From positions 1-34,708 of the forward strand of contig JAACFG010000013.1 in assembly GCA_009937605.1 (NCBI GenBank): a DNA stretch of 34,708 nucleotides, read 5' to 3'. This DNA comes from Gammaproteobacteria bacterium. Its GTDB lineage: Bacteria > Pseudomonadota > Gammaproteobacteria > Steroidobacterales > Woeseiaceae. Of the stretch, positions 31,006-34,708 are shown piece after piece. Position numbers and translations under genes: made by a program. A model generated the notes under the pieces. That model did not search any database. It was given only the letters and a program-made list of their open reading frames with translations, and was not told the origin of the DNA. Position 1 is the first letter of the stretch. Each line of letters opens with the position of its first letter.

Positions 31006-33597
31006 TTACCTACGTGCGCTGCTTCCAAGGCGGTCCAGCAGTGCCTTGCCGAGTTCGTCCTGCTGAGATTCGTTCAATGCGCCGCCACCTGATTCGAGGC
31101 AGACATAGAATACGTCTTCCGCGCGCTCACCAATAGTCACTATTTTTGCCGCTTCAATATCGATGCCCTGTTCGATGAAAACCTGTCCGATGGTGCTTAG
31201 CAATCCGGGCCGGTCTGCCGCACGCAGTTCAAGTACCGTTTGGTCGTTGGCGGTGCTTCGACCGAAGTCGACGGTTGTCTTGGTCGTGAACATGCGTGCC
31301 TGGCGAGGCACCGTGCGCGTGACTGACAGAACTTTGTCGCTCGGCGCCGTCAGGATGCGCGTCAGTGACCTGCGCACTTTGTTGATTCGTGCCTCATCGC
31401 TTTCTACGCGGCTGTCCTGTTCCATGAACACCAACGTTACAATGCTGTGGTGCTTGTCGAGCGACACAATACGGGCGTCGATGATAGTCATTCCGAGCTC
31501 GTCGAGCACGGCTGTAGCGTGGGCGAAGGTGCGATCTTCCTTGGGCGTATACAGAACCGCTTCGATGCCGTCTCCCGTTTTGCGGCGCCGTACATCGACG
31601 AGACCGATTGCCGATTCCGTGTCGGAGTCGGCAAGCCACTCCGTGTGCCAGGTGATTTCCTTGACCCGATGCTTGATGAAATAGTTGTCGTTGAGCAGCG
31701 CCCAGACTTCATCAATGCGGCGATCCGCAATCCCGCGCTCAATGAGTATCGCGCGCGCTTTTTCCTGTTTCTCATTGAGCAGCAGTTCGCGGTCGATTGG
31801 GTTCTCGAGTCCGCGACGCAGGGCGCGCCGGGTCAGCAAATACAGATCGTTGAACAGCTGCGCTTTCCAGGAGTTCCACAACTTCGGGTCAGTACCGCGA
31901 ACGTCGGCCACGGTCAGCACGTAAAGGTAATCCAGGTGCAGCGGGTCCCCGACGAATGTCGCGAATTCGTTAATGACATCGGGATCGTGAATGTCTTTCT
32001 TCTGGGCCGTCATCGATAGCGCCAGGTGATGGCGGACCAGCCAGGCGACGATGCCTGCCTCATACTTGCTCAGTCCGTGCTCGAGGCAAAACGCTTCGGC
32101 ATCCACTGCCCCTAGCTCGGAATGATCGCCACCGCGTCCCTTTGCGATATCGTGAAATAGCCCGCCAAGGTAGGCAATCTCCGGTTGTTCAAGTCCCTGC
32201 ATGATTTCGCTGCATTGTGGAAACTCTTCATTGAACCGGGTCAGTGCGAAGCGTCGCAGGTTACTGACGACGAAAAGCGTGTGCTCATCCACTGTGTAGG
32301 CATGAAAAAGGTCGTATTGCATGCGACCGACGATTCGTCCGAACGCGGGAATGTAGAGTCCCAGGACCCCGTAGAGATTCATGCGGCGAAGCTGGTGAGT
32401 TACGCCCTCAGGGGCGCGAAGGATTTCCAGAAATAGGCGATGGTTGCGCGGATTTTGCCGGAACTCGTCGTCAATCAGGTGGAGGTTGCGCTTGATGAGT
32501 CCCACAGTGAGGGCGCTGACGCCGCGTATCTCCCGATTCCGTTGCAGAAGCAGGAACAATTCGAGCAGCGCCGAGGGATCGTCACGGAATACCTGGTCAC
32601 TGACGGTCTGCAGAAAGCCGTTCTTGACCTGGAAGCGATCATTCAGCATTTCGGCCGGGGCGTCGGGGTCCATGAGGATGGCTTCTTCAAACAGCTGCAG
32701 CAGCATTTCGTTCAGACGGCTGAGTTCCATCACCGTGCGGTAATAGCGCTGCATGAGTTGCTCGACGGCCAGCGTGTATGCCGCGTCCTCGTAACCGAGC
32801 ATCTCCGCCAGGTTCTTCTGGTGATCGAACAGCAAGCGGTCTTCGCGTCGGCCAGTCAGGATGTGCAGCGCGAATCGAATGCGCCACAGGAAGGTCTGGC
32901 CATCTTCCAGGCGCCGCAACTGGCCCGGCGTCAGGAAATTGTGATCGACCAGTTCGGCCAGCGTCGCCGCGCCGAAGTGCCGTTTCGCAACCCAGCCAAT
33001 CATCTGGATGTCGCGCAAACCTCCTGGGCTGCCTTTGACATTCGGCTCGAGGTTGTACGCCGTATCGTGATAGCGATGGTGGCGAACAATCTGTTCTTTC
33101 CGCTTTTCTTTGAAAAAGCGGTCGGATGGCCACATCCTCGCCGGGGAGATCGTCTCCTGCATCTCGCTGAACAGGGATTCAGGGCCGGCAAGCAGCCTCG
33201 CCTCCATGAGTGTGGTTGCGACGGTCAGGTCGGCTTCGGCTTCCTCGCGGCACTGGGCAATGGTGCGCACGCTGTGCCCGATTTCGAGGCCGATATCCCA
33301 AAGAGCCGCAACAAAGGCCGACAGCGAGTCCTCGCCACCGGCGGGAATCTCGTCCGGCAGCAGCAGCATCACGTCGACGTCAGAGGAGGGGTGAAGCTCT
33401 CCCCGCCCGTAGCCGCCCACAGCCACCAGCGCGGCACCAGTGTCCTCGACGTGATCGCGCCATAAGCCGATCAGCGCTTTGTCGATCAGTGTGGCGCGTG
33501 CGTGAACGAGATCGACAACGGATTCGCCTTGCTCAAATCGGGCGCGCAAATCCTCGCCTGCGGCGGCCAGGGAATCGCGAAGTTCACTGTAACTCAT
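31006..33597 (-). CDS. glnD: Bifunctional uridylyltransferase / uridylyl-removing enzyme GlnD
   Basis: The protein has 863 residues. It senses glutamine and modifies the PII proteins, setting nitrogen assimilation. The nucleotidyltransferase domain carries GGYGRGELHPSSDVD (about 61-75) with the catalytic Gly-Ser/Asp-x-Asp pattern. A helical linker follows, then the HD domain with LGGLFHDIAKGRGGDHSELGA (around 480-500), responsible for UMP removal. Two ACT domains end the protein (about 680-760 and 790-860, the last opening with VLELRAADRPGLLSTIGQVF), which bind glutamine. All parts expected of a full-length GlnD (about 890 in E. coli) are present. It starts 16 nt after the map stop. Confidence 0.96.
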   Translation of the reverse strand: MSYSELRDSLAAAGEDLRARFEQGESVVDLVHARATLIDKALIGLWRDHVEDTGAALVAVGGYGRGELHPSSDVDVMLLLPDEIPAGGEDSLSAFVAALWDIGLEIGHSVRTIAQCREEAEADLTVATTLMEARLLAGPESLFSEMQETISPARMWPSDRFFKEKRKEQIVRHHRYHDTAYNLEPNVKGSPGGLRDIQMIGWVAKRHFGAATLAELVDHNFLTPGQLRRLEDGQTFLWRIRFALHILTGRREDRLLFDHQKNLAEMLGYEDAAYTLAVEQLMQRYYRTVMELSRLNEMLLQLFEEAILMDPDAPAEMLNDRFQVKNGFLQTVSDQVFRDDPSALLELFLLLQRNREIRGVSALTVGLIKRNLHLIDDEFRQNPRNHRLFLEILRAPEGVTHQLRRMNLYGVLGLYIPAFGRIVGRMQYDLFHAYTVDEHTLFVVSNLRRFALTRFNEEFPQCSEIMQGLEQPEIAYLGGLFHDIAKGRGGDHSELGAVDAEAFCLEHGLSKYEAGIVAWLVRHHLALSMTAQKKDIHDPDVINEFATFVGDPLHLDYLYVLTVADVRGTDPKLWNSWKAQLFNDLYLLTRRALRRGLENPIDRELLLNEKQEKARAILIERGIADRRIDEVWALLNDNYFIKHRVKEITWHTEWLADSDTESAIGLVDVRRRKTGDGIEAVLYTPKEDRTFAHATAVLDELGMTIIDARIVSLDKHHSIVTLVFMEQDSRVESDEARINKVRRSLTRILTAPSDKVLSVTRTVPRQARMFTTKTTVDFGRSTANDQTVLELRAADRPGLLSTIGQVFIEQGIDIEAAKIVTIGERAEDVFYVCLESGGGALNESQQDELGKALLDRLGSSARR

Positions 33598-33613
33598 TGA
33601 AAATAATAGTGAG

Positions 33614-34381
33614 TTAAGGCCGGTCTGCCGCGCCGAGAGTCAATACTTCAAACCCGTCAGCCGTGACCAGGCAAGTGTGCTCCCATTGCGCAGACAGGCT
33701 GCGGTCCCTGGTCACGACGGTCCAGCCATCGGGCATCAGGCGGACAGCGGCCTTGCCGGCATTGACCATGGGTTCCACGGTCAGCGTCATGCCTTCCTTG
33801 AGTTCCATGCCGGTGCCCCGCTTGCCGTAGTGCAGAACCTGCGGATCCTCGTGAAAAACCTCGCCAATACCGTGACCGCAATATTCCCGGACTATCGAGT
33901 AGCGATGTCTCTCCACGTGCTTTTGCACCGCGGCGCCGATGTCGCCAAGACGTTTGCCAGGCCCCAGTTCCTGGATGCCCAGCCACATGGCTTCTTTGGC
34001 TACATTCGAGAGACGACTCGCGAGAATATTTTCCTTACCAACCATAAACATACGGCTCGTATCGCCATGGAATCCTTCCTTGATCACGGTGATGTCGATG
34101 TTCACGGCATCGCCCGACTTGAGCTTCTTGTCGCCCGGAATCCCGTGGCATACGACGTTATTGACCGACGTGCAAATCGACTTCGGGAAGCCCCGGTAGT
34201 TCAGCGGGGCAGGGATCGCTTCCTGCTCCTGCACAATGTAGTTATGGCAGATGCTGTCGAGTTCGTCCGTCGTGATCCCGGGCTTTACATAATCCCCAAT
34301 CATATCCAGGACGTCAGCCGCGAGTTTGCCGGCGACGCGCATTTTGTCCTGCTGTTTGGCAGTTTTGATCGTTACAGTCAT
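33614..34381 (-). CDS. map: Methionine aminopeptidase type I
   Basis: From the ATG at 34381 (MTVTIKTAKQQDK) the protein has 255 residues, close to E. coli Map (264). It removes N-terminal methionine from new proteins. The dimetal pitta-bread motifs are NNVVCHGIPGD with the catalytic His, VNIDITV with the first Asp, GFHGDTSRMF with the second Asp, REYCGHGIGEVFHEDP with the metal His, TVEPMVN and WEHTCLVT with the two Glu. An in-frame GTG at 34402 falls inside a perfect inverted repeat and is rejected. No ribosome-binding site is apparent in the 12 bases between the repeat and the ATG. rpsB is divergent, as usual. Confidence 0.95.
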   Translation of the reverse strand: MTVTIKTAKQQDKMRVAGKLAADVLDMIGDYVKPGITTDELDSICHNYIVQEQEAIPAPLNYRGFPKSICTSVNNVVCHGIPGDKKLKSGDAVNIDITVIKEGFHGDTSRMFMVGKENILASRLSNVAKEAMWLGIQELGPGKRLGDIGAAVQKHVERHRYSIVREYCGHGIGEVFHEDPQVLHYGKRGTGMELKEGMTLTVEPMVNAGKAAVRLMPDGWTVVTRDRSLSAQWEHTCLVTADGFEVLTLGAADRP

Positions 34382-34393
34382 ATAGAAGCAGGC

Positions 34394-34452
34394 GTCAGTC
34401 ACCTTATATCCAGTCTAAACGTCACATTTAGACTGGATATAAGGTGACTGAC
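34394..34452. repeat. Perfect 26-bp inverted repeat in the map-rpsB spacer
   Basis: The left arm is 34394-34419 and the right arm 34427-34452. They are exact reverse complements with a seven-base loop (CGTCACA). The arms begin and end with GTCAGTCACC and GGTGACTGAC. The element ends 12 bases before the map start codon on the - strand and about 30 bases before the rpsB promoter on the + strand. There is no T run in either direction beyond the stem. Confidence 0.85.
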
Positions 34453-34481
34453 ACCATAAATACCTAAATTGTGAATAGGGG

Positions 34482-34520
34482 TTACCGTCCCCGGCCGGCT
34501 ATGGTATAAAGCGCGCGCGC
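34482..34520 (+). promoter_or_regulatory. rpsB promoter with GC-rich discriminator
   Basis: TTACCG (34482-34487) and TATAAA (34505-34510) are 17 bases apart, and GCGCGCGCGC follows directly. A GC-rich discriminator is the mark of growth-rate and stringently controlled ribosomal promoters. Transcription should start near 34517. Confidence 0.7.
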
Positions 34521-34644
34521 CAGTATCAACAGCTTGATTCTGGTGACACTAAATCACACGCATATCGACACGTTCTGCTGGGTGCCCTGTCAAAAAGGGG
34601 GTTGTGGGATGGGATATGCGGAGGCCTAACCCGGAGATATTGAA
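34517..34644 (+). promoter_or_regulatory. rpsB 5' leader, likely S2 autoregulatory region
   Basis: The leader is about 128 nt and holds several G-rich/C-rich segments able to pair (GGGTGCCC, AAAAAGGGGG, GGCCTAACCCGG). The ribosome-binding site GGAG is at 34633-34636, eight bases before the ATG. In E. coli and other gammaproteobacteria the rpsB-tsf leader binds protein S2 to control translation. Length and position fit; the fold was not computed. Confidence 0.45.
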
Positions 34645-34708
34645 ATGGCAGACGTAACCATGCGCCAGATGCTAGAGGCTGGCGTGCACTTTGGTCATCA
34701 GACCCGTT
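34645..34708 (+). CDS. rpsB: 30S ribosomal protein S2 (5' end only)
   Basis: Only the first 21 codons are in the window: MADVTMRQMLEAGVHFGHQT then Arg, which is the conserved S2 N-terminus. The gene runs off the right edge, with tsf expected next. It is divergent from map in the order seen throughout gammaproteobacteria. Confidence 0.95.
   Translation, partial: MADVTMRQMLEAGVHFGHQTR

Noticed and set aside
32440-33465. Open frame of 341 codons on the + strand opposite glnD
   Set aside because: Antisense to the nucleotidyltransferase part of glnD, no recognisable motif or start signal.
34478-34492. GGGG-N7-CCCC palindrome before rpsB as a third copy of the 14393 and 29757 repeat
   Set aside because: The inner bases TTACCGT differ from TCACTGT at several positions, and the -35 element of rpsB explains part of the sequence.

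Overview
The window reads as ordinary chromosome from a free-living marine-type gammaproteobacterium with moderately high GC. The gene order map-glnD-dapD divergent from rpsB is gammaproteobacterial. The mix of a lipoate-dependent sulfur-oxidation cluster, a GTP-type PEP carboxykinase and enlarged Pst permeases would fit a Woeseia-like (JTB255) benthic lineage. That placement is inference; no 16S gene or marker phylogeny is visible. No phage, IS element, CRISPR array, tRNA or rRNA was recognised, and no stretch over 300 bases lacks a gene.

Region 1 (1-8301, + strand) is the most distinctive part: a tightly packed sulfur-oxidising heterodisulfide-reductase-like (sHdr) operon. Its order is hdrB1 (cut by the left edge), hdrA, the unknown gene 'hyp/sHdrH', hdrC2, hdrB2, an unidentified 147-aa gene, a GcvH-like lipoate-binding protein (lbpA), an ArsR repressor with the two cysteines of the SqrR/BigR/sHdrR persulfide sensors, a FadL-type outer-membrane channel whose start overlaps the repressor stop, and an exported protein of unknown function. 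A hairpin follows, then a long cysteine-desulfurase-like PLP enzyme (8401-10107). Together this suggests sulfane sulfur oxidised in the cytoplasm on LbpA by the sHdr complex, a sulfur-responsive repressor, and possibly a dedicated route for a hydrophobic sulfur substrate across the outer membrane.

Region 2 (10136-18962) is mixed: a small c-type cytochrome lipoprotein and a secreted gluzincin-like peptidase (- strand), then dusA, a SAM methyltransferase, a class III cyclase fused to an FHA domain, pckG (- strand), a YoaA/DinG helicase and tsaB.

Region 3 (18966-29753) is a phosphate-starvation region: phoB-phoR, a putative porin, phoU, dsbB, then (past dapE on the other strand) pstS-pstC-pstA-pstB. 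Candidate Pho boxes made of 7-bp half-sites at 11-bp periodicity lie before phoB, the porin and pstS.

Region 4 (29757-34708) is housekeeping: a YffB/ArsC-like protein, dapD, glnD and map on the - strand, and the rpsB promoter, leader and 5' end on the + strand. Short repeats punctuate regions 3-4: REP-like GTAGGAG elements that carry the stop codons of dsbB and dapE, a 13-mer palindrome-like unit shared by two gene ends, and a perfect 26-bp inverted repeat just upstream of map.
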